From NCBI GenBank assembly GCA_029339195.1, contig JAPTJF010000144.1:62001-126000 (forward strand): 64,000 nucleotides of DNA, written 5' to 3'. Below are positions 1 to 11,830 of this stretch, piece after piece. Every line of letters starts with the position of its first letter. The first letter of the stretch is position 1. Source of the stretch: Micractinium sp. NFX-FRZ (lineage: Eukaryota > Chlorophyta > Trebouxiophyceae > Chlorellales > Chlorellaceae). The notes under the pieces were generated by a model that did no database searches, had not been told where the DNA came from, and worked only from the letters and a program-made list of their open reading frames with translations. The translations under genes were made by a program, and so were the position numbers.

Positions 1-1617
1 CCAGGTGGGATGGCCCTGCCGACATGCATGCGGCCCCGGGCCGGGTGCCCGCCCGGCGTGCTGCCCTCCACGACACCTACGACATAGCTGAGCAGCCCAT
101 GCAGGCAGCGCCTCGCACTTACACATGCCCCTGCGTCGCGTGCGGCATGAAGGTCCCCTGCACCCCTGGGGCCGCCATGAACATGGGGAGATCCATTGCA
201 GCCGGCTGACTCCTCCAAGAGGGCTGCCCTCCGTGAAGCTTCGCAGTAAAGGCGGCGCCCACTGCTGGCGCGCAGCCCGCTCAAGCTGGCACGGCACGTA
301 ATGTGATCAAGGAACACTGACACAGTCTTGACGCGATTGCCTGCGTCGTGCCGTCGGCAGGTTCCCAAGTCCACACTGCTGCGGCGCCTCCGCCACGTGG
401 GCGCCGCCGCCAGTGCGCCACCCGGGCGGACTGCCCAGTTTCCGTTGTGTGCAGGTTCGTAATTGCTTGAAAGTACTTGTTTCCACAGGAAGCAGCAGTG
501 GTCCATTTGGTAGTGCAAACATTCAAGTTCGTTCGCACAGCTATAAGATGGGCAGCGAGCAAGGAAGCACCGTCAGGTGGTTGCCGTTCGGCAACAAATG
601 GGCTCCAAGACTTTGTCAGAGCCTGCTCTACAAACTCTCCCCTGGCCGACTGCACACATCCAGAGCCATGAGCTGCTGGCACAGCAGGCAGTGTGTGCAC
701 GGGCCGTCTGGCAACATTGCGACTCGCGCGAGGAGGTCGCAACGGCGGAGCAGGCTATGGCACCCTGCACTGCGTCTGAGCAATGCCTGAAGCTGCAATC
801 TGGCTGTGATCACCGAGTGGGTAATTGCAAAATGAGAGCGAATGGAAACCTGTCCACCCCTGCGTCCAGCTGCGCCAGCTGCCTCCTGCCCGCGCCCGCC
901 TGCGCCCGCAGCACTTGGCGCCGCCGCTGCCCTGAGCTCCGGGTGACCTGATCCGGCCATGCTACTGTGTCAATTGTAGGTCCCTGACCGCGATGGGCAG
1001 GCCTACGCACCGCTAGCTGCGGGTGGAGCCTGTTGAGCAGCCGACATGTGCAAGCCTCCAAAGCCCTTCCCGTCGGAGCGCCCTGCCGCTCCTGGACCTG
1101 CGCCTCACACTCCAAGACTGAAAGGATATGCATTTGAGGCACGAGGAGCGCTGGTTTCGGCACCGCGAATGCCCGGGTCTCATGTCCCTTGCTCGCGTGG
1201 CGCGGGCCCCTTGTGCCTGGCCTGGGCTCCCATCGGCCTCTTTCCTCGCGTAGGAGCGCGTGGTTCCTGTTGGAGAGGTCAGTGCCCCTGCAGCCTGCAC
1301 ATGCAGTGCTGCCTGCCATGGCGGCCGCCGCAGGGGTGGCGAGCAGCTCAGAGCGTTTTCAATGCAGCGGACCGTCAGCAGCAGTGGCTGGGGGAGCGCA
1401 TGGCCGCAGGCTGGGCTCGAGGCGATGGGGCTGCCGTGCTTGCAGCCACCGCTGGAGAGAGGCCCAGTCAGGGCGCAGTACAGTGCAGCGGGAAGCACTG
1501 GCATCAGGGGGACGCAAGGGGCGCAGCAGCCGCGCATGTGCAGTCCTGCCGCCTGCCCCGCCGCCCCGCCTTCCAAACGCCCGCCCGTCCCCGTTAGTGC
1601 TGCTGCTGCAGGGCATT
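1..1617. other. No gene recognised at left edge
   Basis: I read both strands and all frames and found no exon chain with a recognisable protein. The open frames present are short, compositionally biased and overlap one another on both strands, as expected in DNA this GC-rich. The part just before 1618 is presumably the promoter and 5' leader of RPL17. Confidence 0.5.
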
Positions 1618-3860
1618 ATGACGCGCTACGCTCGGAATGCCGCCAACGAGGCCAAGGCGGCCAAGGTGCTTAGCAGCAGCGGGCAGCACCAGGCAGCTGG
1701 AGGGGGCGTGAGCAGCAGCTGCGCGGGCGGCTAGAGCGACGGTCCGGCCGCCGGAGCTCAGCGGGAGCTTCTCCAGCAGCTGGCATTATGAGGAGCACTC
1801 GTTGTGCAGGCTGCCGCAGCCTCAGCATGTTGTATCCGGGACTCCAGCACGTGCCGCTCACGGTGCTCCGCCCCTCCTTGTTCTGTCCCCCCCCGTCCTG
1901 CAGGCCCGCGGCTCCGACCTGCGTGTGCACTTCAAGAACACGCGGGAGGCCAGCCGTGTCCTGAAGAACCTGCCTCTGGCCAAGGCCAAGGCGTTCATGC
2001 AGGCGGTGATTGACCACAAGCGCTGCGTGCCCTTCCTCCGCTACAACGGTGAGCACACGAGGGGCTGTTCGGGTGCAGCACCTGCAGGGCGGGGCCGGGC
2101 CTGCCGCTGCGGGGCTGAGGCTGAAGGGGGTGGGCACGGTTGCCCTCTTGTGCTGGGTGCTTTCTGGATCTGCACTGTGTGCGTGGGCGGGCGCGGCTGT
2201 TTGTTACCTCGCTTGTCAGTCTGTGCCTGGCGCGTTGGCAGACCCTGGCGGGGAGCGCAGCCGAGGCTTGGGAGCTGGCAGCTGGCAGCATTGGAGCCGC
2301 AGCAGCAGAGCAGCCTAAAGTGCGCGTCGGCAGCCGTCCGAGAAAGGGCCGCGGGAGGCCAGCACATCAGCGCAGCGCTGGCGGCCGCCGGGGAAATTGC
2401 CAGAGAGGCTGGCGTGTCGCACGTGCGGCAGCCGTGCCGGCGGCAGCGGCAGGCATGGCTGGGAGGCAGCACGGCACAGAATCGCCACTGCTGCGCAGCG
2501 GGCGGACGGCTGTACAGCTGTGCAGCAGCGTAGTGCAATGGCTGAGCACAGGCTGGAGCCAGGCACGGCGGGGGCAGCCTGGCATAGCATTTGCTGAGGA
2601 GGGACCGGCATGCAGGCGATTTTATGCCAGAAGGGCGGGATGCGCAGGCCGCACAGCCGGCCGATTCAATACAGGCAGCTGCCCAACCGCAGGGTACCCG
2701 CCCGTCCACAGGCGCCCTGCAGCACCGCCCGTCGCATTCACTACCTCCCTCCCACTGCTGCCCATGCCGCCGCGTCTCACCACCCGCCCGCTGTGCTGTG
2801 CTGTGCCGTGCTCCCGCAGGCGGCTGCGGGCGCACCAGCCAGGCCAAGAACGAGGGCAACACCATTGGCCAGGGCCGGTGGCCCAAGAAGTCTGCCGAGT
2901 TCCTGCTGGGTCTGCTGAACAACGCGGAGAGCAACGCGGGTGAGGGGCGGGAGGCTGTAGCGAAGGCTTTGAAGTGTAGGCTGTGGTGTGAGGGCCGCAC
3001 TTCAGGGCTGGGCGGTCTGAACAACGCGGAGAGCGACGCTGGTTTGTTGGAGGTCGCGGACAGCAACGCTGATGAGCCGGGCCGAGGCAGGTCTCAACAC
3101 CCACCTTGATTCAGGGAGGGCAGGAGGCGCAGGCACGGCGCGCAACACCATGCTGCCCGGTGCTCGCCTTGCTCACCCCTGGCTGCGCCGCCACCGCTGT
3201 CGTCTTGCAAGCTGTCTGCTAACGCCTTGCCTACCCTCTCCCTCTCCCCCCTTGGCCCCCGTCAGAGTCCAAGGGCCTGGACGTGGACAACCTGGTGGTG
3301 AAGCACATCCAGGTCAACAAGGCGCAGAAGGGCCGCCGCAGGTGAGGGCCGGGGGAGCAGGCTGCAGCGCAAGTATAGGTTGAGGGGGATGGGGGCGGGC
3401 GCTGGTGCGGACAGGAGCAGGGTTACGGAGCTAAAGGGGCAGCCAGGCAGGCGCAGCCTGGTTCTTATTGGGTACCATCTACTATTTGCACTGATTGTGC
3501 TTGATGGAGCCGAGTTCCAGGGGCAGAGATCGGCCGCGCTGTACAGTTGGTCCTTGCCCCTCAGCCGGCGCCACGGGCAGCCTTGCCTGATGCCCAGCGC
3601 CCCCGCCACCAGCGTTCCGCAACCGCACTGCACCCCAGCTCCCTCACGCGCCCTTGCGCCCCCCTTGCCTCCTCACCCGCAGGACGTACCGCGCTCACGG
3701 CCGCATCAACGCCTACATGAGCTCCCCCTCACACATTGAGCTGATCCTGGAGGAGAAGGAGGCGGCGGTCAAGGCGGAGGACGACGGCAGCGGGCGCAAG
3801 CTGAGCAAGAAGGAGCTGGCCAAGAAGCTGCGCAGCGGCACCACCAGCAAGTCCAGCTAG
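1618..3860 (+). CDS. RPL17: 60S ribosomal protein L17 (uL22)
   Basis: This encodes the cytosolic large-subunit protein uL22, which lines the peptide exit tunnel. Five coding exons at 1618-1665, 1904-2048, 2820-2939, 3266-3341 and 3683-3860 close in phase and give 188 residues, the normal eukaryotic length. The protein opens [19 protein letters not shown] and carries the family blocks [32 protein letters not shown], and the C-terminal [21 protein letters not shown] followed by a Lys-rich tail ending in KSS. The start is the first ATG and matches the usual N-terminus of plant L17. Intron 3 holds a decayed copy of the end of exon 3 (see 3014-3042). Nothing suggests inactivation. Identity is secure; the exact splice of intron 1 (AAG|gtgctt) is the least certain point. 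Confidence 0.97.
3014..3078 (+). repeat. Intronic copy of RPL17 exon 3 end
   Basis: Positions 3014-3042 repeat, with few changes, the last bases of exon 3 (2911-2939, encoding LLNNAESNA). A second shorter trace follows at about 3054-3078. The copy lies inside the following intron and is not usable as an exon without disturbing the conserved protein. Confidence 0.75.
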
Positions 3861-4415
3861 GTGCCAGCTGGCGGCAGCTGACGTGGCGGCGCCGCCGCGC
3901 GCGGCGTGCCGGGCGGGCGCCTTGGGCAGCGCAGCCCGGCCGCCTGACACCGCCGCGCGGGCGCTGCGCTCCACTGTAACTCACTGATCGAGCAGGGCAG
4001 GTGCAGGAGGCATGAGGGCCAGCTAGAGAGAATACAGGCAGTTGGTGGGTGCTGCGCGCTACATCGCGGGTGCTGGCGGCGGCGGCATGGCATGTGTTTG
4101 TTTGCACTGTGTGGTATGTAGGTTGATGACATCATATGCTGCTTCATGCCAGATCCCATGTTCAACAGCGTGCCATCCTGCTCTTGCGAAGCGTGCCTCA
4201 TGCGTGCCTCCCATGGTGCCTCCCTGTCTGCCGCCTCCTGTCTGCCGCCGTGACACCATGCACAGCACGCACTGGTGGCGAGCCCATTTGAAGGCGAGCC
4301 CATTGGCCCATTGCTGCATCCCAAGCCACTCCCGAGCCACTCTGTCTCCGTGGCTCTCGAGTCGAGTGCGCTTGGCAGGCGTTCGGACACTCTCGGACGC
4401 GACTCACCCCTCGCG
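3861..4415. other. RPL17 3' region and U-box gene upstream region
   Basis: Apart from the TGTAA signal there is no exon chain here that I can support. It should hold the 3' UTR of RPL17 and the promoter and leader of the U-box gene. Confidence 0.4.
3975..3979 (+). terminator. Candidate TGTAA poly(A) signal, RPL17
   Basis: TGTAA, the green-algal polyadenylation signal, lies about 115 bases after the RPL17 stop codon. Motif and placement only. Confidence 0.5.
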
Positions 4416-7290
4416 ATGGCGCTCCTGCCCGCCCCTCTAGGCGTGCAGTGGGACTTACCAGTGAAATGCTCGTGGCCAATGCCGGGTAAGCGCGGAGGGA
4501 GGGTGGGCTTGCGACAGTGCGCCAGAGTGCGCATTGCCAGCGGCGGGCAGTGAGCAGGGCCTGATGTACTGCAGCTCTGTATTCTTCATGAAGGTAGCGC
4601 GGCGAGCAACTCATCCGTGATCTGCCGTGGGGTGCCTTCCCGCCTGCGGCTTGTGCTCCTTGCAGCTGCGTTGTGACCGCCGCCGCTGCCGCTACCGCTG
4701 CACCGCGCATCTTGCGGGTTACTTGGTTTCTGCCGGCTCATTGCTGCTTGGGGTTGAACCAACTCCGGATTTACTTACACAACGCTGTCCAACAATGTGC
4801 ATCCTGCAGGTGGAGACCAGCTGCTTTACGTGAAGCTGTGGCATGCGAAGCTGCGGCAGTGCGGGATCCGGGCAGATGCGCAGCTGCTCGTCTGGGTCTG
4901 TGGGAGCGAGGAGGAGCAGGATGCGGCATCACTAGCCCTCCATAACTCAGAACTGCTGCTGTCGCACTCAGAGAATCATGCTGCAGGCGTGGTTGAGATT
5001 CGGCAGGGCAGCATGTACGACACGCCCATCACACCTGCCAAGCACCTCGCTGGCAAGGAGGTGTGGGGGCACCTGCTCATCGAAGCTGTGCAGTACAGCT
5101 GCCAGCTGGGACAATTGCAGCGGCAGCGACAGCTGGAGGAGGCGCAGCTGAGGCAGACAGCTGCCCAGGTTGCGGCCCTGCAGCGGCGGCATGCAGAGGA
5201 GGCCAGAGCCGATCAGCGGAATGTAGAGCTGGGCATGAAGGAGATCCAAGCGGACCTGGCCAAGGAGCGGCGGAATTGCGCACTGCAGTCGGAGCGGCTA
5301 GTTCAGCTGAGGTGGAAGGAGCAGAAGCAGAGGAAGAAGCAGCAGCCGCCGTCGCCCAACCCTCTGCGGCGGCAGCAGCGGCAGGAGCGCAAGCAGGAGC
5401 GGCAGCGCCTGCGCGAGCAGCACCTGGAGGAGCAGCACCTGGAGGAGCAGCACCTGGAGGAGCAGCACCTGGAGGAGCAGCGGCAGCAGAAGCCAGGCTG
5501 TGCGAGAGGAGCGGGTGCGGGCAAAGCAGGGGGAGGAGCAGCAGCGCTGGAGGGGGCAGCAGGCCAGCCGGAGGAGCCCCAGGCGCAGACGCAGGACAGT
5601 CAAGCGGAGGTCCCAGCTTCCGAGCCAGTGCCCAGCTGGCAGCACCTGCCACCAGCACTGTGCCTTTTTCTGGTGGCATCAGCATGGCTGACCTGCTGGG
5701 GCTGCATGTTCCTGCTGCCTGGCGTCGTGAAGGGCGCGCTGCGGCAGCTAGCGCAGCGGCTGTGGGTCCCAGAGGTAGGCCTCTTCTTTGGCTCCCTCCT
5801 CGTGCTGGAAGTGGCCGCCGCTCCGCCCAGCATCGTGGCTGCTGTGTTCAGGCGCGTGCTGGGCTTTGCAGCCGGCTGTGCTGCAGCTGGTGCCTGGGCT
5901 CTGCGGCGCTTTTGCAGCGGTGCAGCTGCGATACCAGCCGCTGTAACTGCCTTTGCGACAGTTGGCACCAGGCTGGCAGTCACGGCAGCGAGGGAGGCAG
6001 CCACGCGGGCAGCAGGTGGTGTGGCAGCAGGTGCTGCCGCCGCTGCAGGCGCCGTGGCAACAGCTGCAGGCGCCGCGGCTGCAGCAGCCGTTGCTGTGGC
6101 AGGCAATGTGGCAGCAGGCGCAGCCGGCGTGGGATGCATTGCTTCACGCACGGTGGCTTTGCTGGCGGCACCCATTGTGCGCTGGCAGCATAGGCCCAAG
6201 ATCAAGCCACCGGCGCTCACCAATGTCAGGCAGTCTGCTGCTGCTGCTAGTCAGCAGGGAGTGAGAGCCCGTCAGCAGGGGGCTGGGCCGGCCTCACTGG
6301 CAGGCATCATGTGCGAGCCCAGTACTGCCACCCTCCAGCAGGAGGTTCCCAGCAGGAGCAGCAGCAGCTGCTCTGGCACCAGCAGCAGCAGCTGCAGCTC
6401 AGTAGAAGGCATGGATGGCAGCGTGCCTCTGGTGCTGGAGGACTCGGCCGGCCCAGCTGTCTTTGCCTCATTCACAGGAAAGGGAATGCAGAAGGCTGGG
6501 CCGTCGCCCCCGCCAGTGCAGCAAGAAGTGTTGGTGTCTGCCCGGCAGCTGGCGGCGCTGCAGGAGAAGCTTTCCTCTGTGCAGCGGCAGCACAGCGTGC
6601 TGCAGGGTGAGCACTCAGCAGTGCAGGGGCACCACACCACACTGCTAGGACAGCACGCAGCTCTGCACGGGGAGCACGCTGCCCTGCAGGGGCAGCTCGC
6701 TGGGCTGCAGCAGCAGCTCTGGCAGCTGGAGCGGCAGCTGTGCGAGGCGCTGGAGGGGGTGCTGGACCAGCACTGCACCTGCCCCATCACCCAGGATGTG
6801 CTGGCTGACCCGGTGGTGACGGCGGATGGGCACACCTTTGAGCGAGCGGCCATCACGGTGAGTGGGAGCTGGCCCATGGGCTGCTTGGGTGGAATTGCAG
6901 GGGAAGGGTAGGCAGTGGGATGCGTGGTTGATGGATGTGCATGGGCAGGATGCCAGTTATCTGCTAGCTAACTGCTAACTGCTGGCTGTTCCAAGCATAT
7001 GCTCCTGCACCACGCACGGAGCAGGGCGGTGCGGGTCCAGCGCTTCATTCACCCCATCCACAATGTGCTTCTCACCCTGCGGCCCCTGCTACTCTGCTTT
7101 CCTCACCCCACAGGCGTGGATGGCACGCCACAGCGGCAGACGGGTGCCCAACCCCGCCACCAACCTCCTGCTGCCCAGCCGCCAGCTGGCGCCCAACCTG
7201 GCGCTGCGCTCGCTGGTGGGGCGGCTGCAGGAGCTGGCGGCGGTCGCGGATCCTGCTGGGCAGGCAGATGTGGGGGCAGCGGGGGAGTGA
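4416..7290 (+). CDS. Coiled-coil U-box protein, probable E3 ubiquitin ligase
   Basis: Three exons (4416-4485, 4810-6857, 7114-7290) close in phase to 764 residues. An ATG at 4416 is used because the long exon has no in-frame ATG upstream and a small exon reading MALLPAPLGVQWDLPVK joins it in phase at gtaag. Order: an unrecognised N-terminal region (to about 120); a Gln/Arg/Glu-rich coiled coil containing four EEQHL-type repeats (about 225-250); a long Ala-rich hydrophobic stretch (about 303-484) that could include membrane helices; a second coiled coil of seven-residue LQGxHAA-like repeats (about 600-674); and a C-terminal U-box (about 677-745) with CPITQDVLADPV, DGHTFERAAI and the split AWMARHSGR. 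U-boxes bind E2 enzymes without zinc, so ligase activity is likely but inferred. The membrane idea rests only on composition. The last exon has a duplicate at 10515. Confidence 0.8.
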
Positions 7291-7958
7291 AGTTGTGAGG
7301 CGGCACGGCAGCGGGGATTAGTGAGCTAGCGCGTGCGTGCTGCAAACGAAAGGCAGTCGGCTTGACCTGATGGTGCCAGCAGCACTTTGGTCAGCCTGCA
7401 CCGAGTGGCAAGTGTGAGAGGGAAGCACATGCATGCACCCTGCAGTGCACTGTAGAGCTTTGCGTCTTATCTGCCTGTGAAACTGTGAACAGCAGTACGT
7501 CCGCCAAGGTATACATGCATGCCAGAGAGTGACAGGTTCATAAGGTCAACACCAGTGCAGGTTTGGGCAGGCAAACATTGCAGGCATGGGATGCAAGGGG
7601 TGAGTGGCACCCGGCGGGCAAGACGCTGCATGCGCTGAGGTGGCGGCCCAAAAAAGCAGCTCAACAATTTGCCCTTCCCCGCTGATTGACCGCTAATTGA
7701 GTGGAGCTAGCGACCTTCAGAGCCTGCACAGCAGTGACCTGTGTTTTCAAGGCAGAAGCTCGTCTTACCTCAGTAGACTAGGTTGGAGGCCTCTACACAC
7801 AGCCACTCAGCTCCCTGCCTGCAGCTGCCTGGCGGACAGGCACCTCTGGCTAGCCGCAGTCCCCCCGCGCCTTGGGAGCCTGTCCCGTTACACCACCTTG
7901 GCCGACCGTGGCAGCAGCCACAGACCCCCAGAACTGCCCAGTCTGCCTGCAGGCTGGC
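7291..7958. other. Intergenic, U-box gene 3' side to MYND gene
   Basis: No exon chain recognised. Presumably the 3' UTR of the U-box gene and the upstream region of the MYND gene, although an additional 5' exon of the latter cannot be excluded because a tgcag acceptor lies just before its ATG. Confidence 0.35.
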
Positions 7959-10305
7959 ATGGCTTGGCGCCTGGAGCCGTTCCTGCACGAGAGGGTGGAG
8001 CGCGGGCGGCGCCTGCTGGCCGACGCGCCCGAGCACGCCGGCAGCCCCAGCCTGCAGGTGCGGGGGGCCAGCTGTCCACGTGCGGAGTGTGCCGTCCAGC
8101 AGCAAGTGTTGATAAAAATGTTGATAGAAATGGCAGGAGTGATGGCTGCCAGTGACAGGTACCCCTTGAGAAGGCAAAGGGGCAGGAGGCTCCGCACACC
8201 GCACTGCGCACGCCCCGGGCTGCGCCCACACCCAAGCATGCCCGTCCACGTTACCCTCCTCCCGCTTGCAGCGCTTTGTGGAGGGCATGGATCAGATGCT
8301 GGCGGTGCGCCGCACCTTCCTGACCGACCAGGGGCAGCAACGGTTCGCGCTGTCCCCCCACGAACAGCGGCAGGTGGGCGCGCTGTGGGTGCACACGGAG
8401 CCTCCGTGAGTGACCCTCTGGCAGGGTCACTGGCGGTCAACAGCAGCCTGAGGCGCTGCCTGTGACCCTGCCGGGAATGCTTGATGCTGTGTTTGAGGAG
8501 CAAGCTTCCCTCTGGTTGCTGTGCAGGGGCTGGTGCACTTTCTGGCAGCTGTGGGCCACCTGCTGCGCCTGCCCTTCTCAGTCGTCGGCGTTGCAGAAAC
8601 CTGCCGCCCCGCCATCCATGAAGCCGTGAGTTCTTGTGGCCTCTCATGTCTATTGATGTTTATTTCCGTGCAGCGGGTGTGGCGCCTGGGTGCCTGACAT
8701 GGCTTCCTGGAATGCTCCACTGCCTTGCGGCAATGCGCAGGAGAAGCAGCAAGAGAGCAGCTCACCTGTCTTCAGCGGCTGGAGGGTGCTGTCTTCCTCC
8801 TGCCGTATTGCGATGAACCTCATGTGCGTGCCTCGTCCAACAGACCTGGCCTTTGTGGAGGCAGAAGCGACTGGAGTGAGCTACTGGCAGCCTCCTCTCC
8901 CACAACTCGCAGCTGAGCTGGAGCGCCTGCTGACCGAGGGCGGCTACAGCCCTGTGCTGACCCCACACCAGATCCACACCTTGCGCCTGCTGCTGCAGCA
9001 CTTCAGCTGCACGCACCATCAGAAGGGGCGGGGGCAGGCTGCTCTGGAGCTTGCAGAGTCAGCAGGCCGACAGCTCATTGACCTGGAGCCCTCCAACCCA
9101 GTGTTGTGTATACAACTCGCCACTGTGCTGTTTGATCAAGTCAAGTCACGGACAGCTGCCGACGCCGCCAGCACTGCTGCCCTGCAAGCCTTCCGCCAGG
9201 CACTTCAGGCGGCCAGGGACAGCAATGGTGAGTCAAGACGAGAGTGTCTTTATAGGGGGGGTTGGCAACTAATACTGAACACAACTCGGTCGAAGGCGCG
9301 GCTTGTTGGCGCGCCTTTGCCGCCACTGGTAGAGCCTTGGCATAAGAGCTGTGTGTGAGGGGTGCGCGCCTTCATTTGACTTCAATGATTTGCAGACCAT
9401 CTAGTCTGCTGCCTCGCGTCAAAAGAGCTGGCAAAGGCCATGGTAATGCTGCAGCCTGAGTGGTCACTGGAGGAGGTGCGGCGCCTGCTGGCTGACAGCC
9501 AGTCCTCTTACAAGCTCTCTAAGCGCTGGCTGCCGACTTTCATGGCTGTCAGTATCAAGAACTCTCTGGACGCTGCTGCCAGCATGGTGGATGCCATCCA
9601 GGCACATCACCCGGGGCGCAGCATGCTGCCAAACAGCCGGCAGCCCGAATTCGTGGCAGCACTGGCCCACGACCCAGCAGCACTGCAGCACCTCCGTGAC
9701 GAGCACTATGGGGAGGTGCAGCTTGAGTCCTGCACCAGCTGTGGCCGGAAGTTATTCCAGCTGCGCAAGTGTGCCAAGTGAGGACTGCATGGGCAGTGCT
9801 GCAGTCCATGTGTAGGGGCCCGACGTGCTGACATGGTGGCAGGCAGTCCTCTCCACACGGTCTGGTGATGTTGTGACCATGAACACACCGTTGCCCCTGC
9901 AGGTGCCGAGCCGTGGCTTACTGCAGCAAGGAGTGTCAGGCAAGCAGGGTTCGGTTTGCCACGGTGTTGCTTCCTCTGCTTCCGACTGTCTGTGTGCCTG
10001 TGCAGCGTTGATCAGAGAAGCATGCTGCCGGCCCATCATGGGGCGCTGACATCCACACTACTGGAGTCCCCCCAGCCCCGCCCACACTGCAGACCAAGGA
10101 TTGGAAGGAGGGAGGGCACAAGCAGCGCTGCGCGGAGCTGGCAGGTAATATCGCCGGCACAGGAGCCAGCACCGGCGGTGCTGCCAGTGCCAGCGCCAGT
10201 GCCAGCGGCGGCAGCGGAGGCATTGGCAGCGGCAGCAGCAGCCGCAGCGCTAGCGGCCGCGTGGATGATACCGGCAGGGACAGGGGCAGTCGCAGGCGTC
10301 GTTGA
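7959..10305 (+). CDS. MYND zinc-finger protein
   Basis: Exons 7959-8057, 8272-8373, 8527-8625, 8674-8689, 8741-8875, 8913-9227, 9396-9777, 9903-9939 and 10093-10305 close to 465 residues. The C-terminal third has a complete MYND finger: CTSCGRK, then KCAKCRAVAYCSKECQ, then HKQRC, giving the C-x2-C, C-x2-C, C-x3-C and H-x3-C ligand pairs. The finger is split over three exons, one of which ends in a GC donor (9940). A Gly/Ser-rich tail follows. The rest is helical with no family I recognise; the part before the finger reads like repeat-type helices. MYND fingers bind proline-rich peptides; no SET domain is seen, so a methyltransferase is unlikely. The middle depends on two very short introns (8690-8740, 51 nt; 8876-8912, 37 nt). 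Without them a TGA at 8695 and a frame change break the gene, so this segment is the weak point. Confidence 0.7.
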
Positions 10306-10514
10306 GCTTGGGAGCGCAAGCAGCCGTCGCGGTGAGCGGGAACTGTGCATGTGGAGGGGCGGGGCGGGGCGGGGGCATTGTTGTGTAGCGCTGATGGGTG
10401 TTTGCTTGAATAGTGCACATGCTTGCTCGTGTCGTCAAGAAAGGTTCACTAGCTATCCTATCAATCTTGCCTCCCCTTCCATTCCTTGCTTCTTTGCTTC
10501 CCCACACCTTGTAG

Positions 10515-10766
10515 GCCTGGATGGCGCGCCACAGCGGCAGCTGGGTGCCCAACCACGAGACCCGCCACCAACCTCGTATGCCCAGCCGCCAGCTGGCACC
10601 CCACATGGCACTGCGCTCGCTGGTGGGGTGGCTGCAGGAGCTGGTGGCGAAGACGGCAGCAGAGGCAGCGGGCAGTGCGCGTGCTGTGGAGACGGCGGCA
10701 GGGACAGCGCGGGAGGGGGCGTGCCGAAGGCGGTGCCAGGGGCAGTGCTGGTGTGGTACCTACTAG
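10515..10766 (+). pseudogene. Orphan duplicate of last U-box exon
   Basis: This copies the final exon of the upstream U-box gene (7114-7290), including its pyrimidine-rich acceptor. It reads AWMARHSGSWVPN then SRQLAPHMALRSLVGWLQE before a longer Ala-rich end and a TAG. The first half of the U-box is missing upstream, so no functional domain can be formed. Changes are scattered through the copy. A splice from the MYND gene into it (GCAG|gtaata to this acceptor) would read a different frame, so I treat it as a relic. Confidence 0.65.
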
Positions 10767-11830
10767 CAGTGAGCCAGCAGGTGATGGTCAATGGCACGGC
10801 TGGCAGCGCTCAGAGCAGTGTGCCATGCACACTGTTTGCGAAACACACATGCATATGCAAACATATTGTAGACCTATGTTTCTCCGGGTGTGCGTGTTTG
10901 TTTTGAATCAGGACAGCGCTCTCTGAAAGCAGAGCCAGAGGCTTGCCAGTGTTGAGAGCAGCCCAGTACCGTGTCAGTGTTGAAGCGTCATACATCGGCA
11001 TCAATAATCATAAGAGGCAAGAGGGCAGGCAGGTCGACAGGTCGACTTTGCTGTGCAGGCTTGAGGCAAGCAAAGGCTGCCTCATGCTAGCGCCAGGAAG
11101 AGGGCTGCATAATTGTGGCAACAGATTGGGTTGACGATCTAATACAGGTGTGCTCAGCAAGCCACCCTCGATGGCGCATGTAGGTGCCTCCTCGCCTCCT
11201 TGGCACCACCCTGCACGCCCGCAGTGGGCACCCTTGCCTGAGCACCCCCCCAGGCAGACTTAAGTGTGAGACCCTTCCATTCTTTCCTCTCGCTCTCTGT
11301 ATGCGGTGCTGCCAGCGTAAGCTTGCAGGACGGCAGTGCACCTCAACTTTAGCCTTAGCAGCTTTACAAGGCAGCAGCACATGAGGGCAGTGAGCTCGGG
11401 ACTCGAGCTTTGTCGAGCTGCGTGCCTCTCACACCAAGCTTACTTTACCCGAGCGCAACACACGCTGTGCAGCTGCCGCATAAAGCCCCTTATGGTGTAG
11501 TTTGCGAAGGCGACATTCCAACTTGACAAGTAATCATGCACATCCATGCACCAGCACTGTTAATGCCCCCTGGGTACAGATGCGGCCGCCTGTTCTCCAA
11601 TGCTTCTGGCAAGATGCACTGCTCTTAAACAGACGGGCAGGCAATACAAGAACAGCAACCAAGGCCTGGGGTGCGCCGGCTTGCTGCCATCAAGCAGCAC
11701 AAGTCCGGAGGCAGTGCAGTGCAAGCAGCGCCTGTGGCGCCCTCAGGACCTCATGCTGTGCCCACCAATGCCCGCCCTGCCCGCTACAAGCAACTGTTCT
11801 GCAGCTCCGGCCGCGGGCACGGGACACCAG
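10767..11830. other. Intergenic, no gene seen
   Basis: No supported exon on either strand. The right part should be the 3' UTR of the minus-strand uL4 gene; a TTACA (TGTAA on the minus strand) stands at 11364-11368, about 460 bases beyond its stop. Confidence 0.4.

Noticed and set aside
2041..3066. Long minus-strand open frame opposite RPL17
   Set aside because: Low-complexity Arg/Pro/Ser shadow of a clear ribosomal protein gene in GC-rich DNA.
4795..4797. ATG at 4795 as start of the U-box protein
   Set aside because: It is in another frame; the cag at 4807-4809 is an acceptor joining in phase to the exon at 4416.
8695..8697. In-frame TGA as a selenocysteine codon
   Set aside because: A 51-base intron with good borders removes it and keeps the frame; no selenoprotein-type residue context is seen.
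10093..10905. MYND gene spliced into the orphan U-box exon as its true end
   Set aside because: The join enters a different frame and yields a compositionally biased tail; the uninterrupted Gly/Ser tail to 10305 is simpler.
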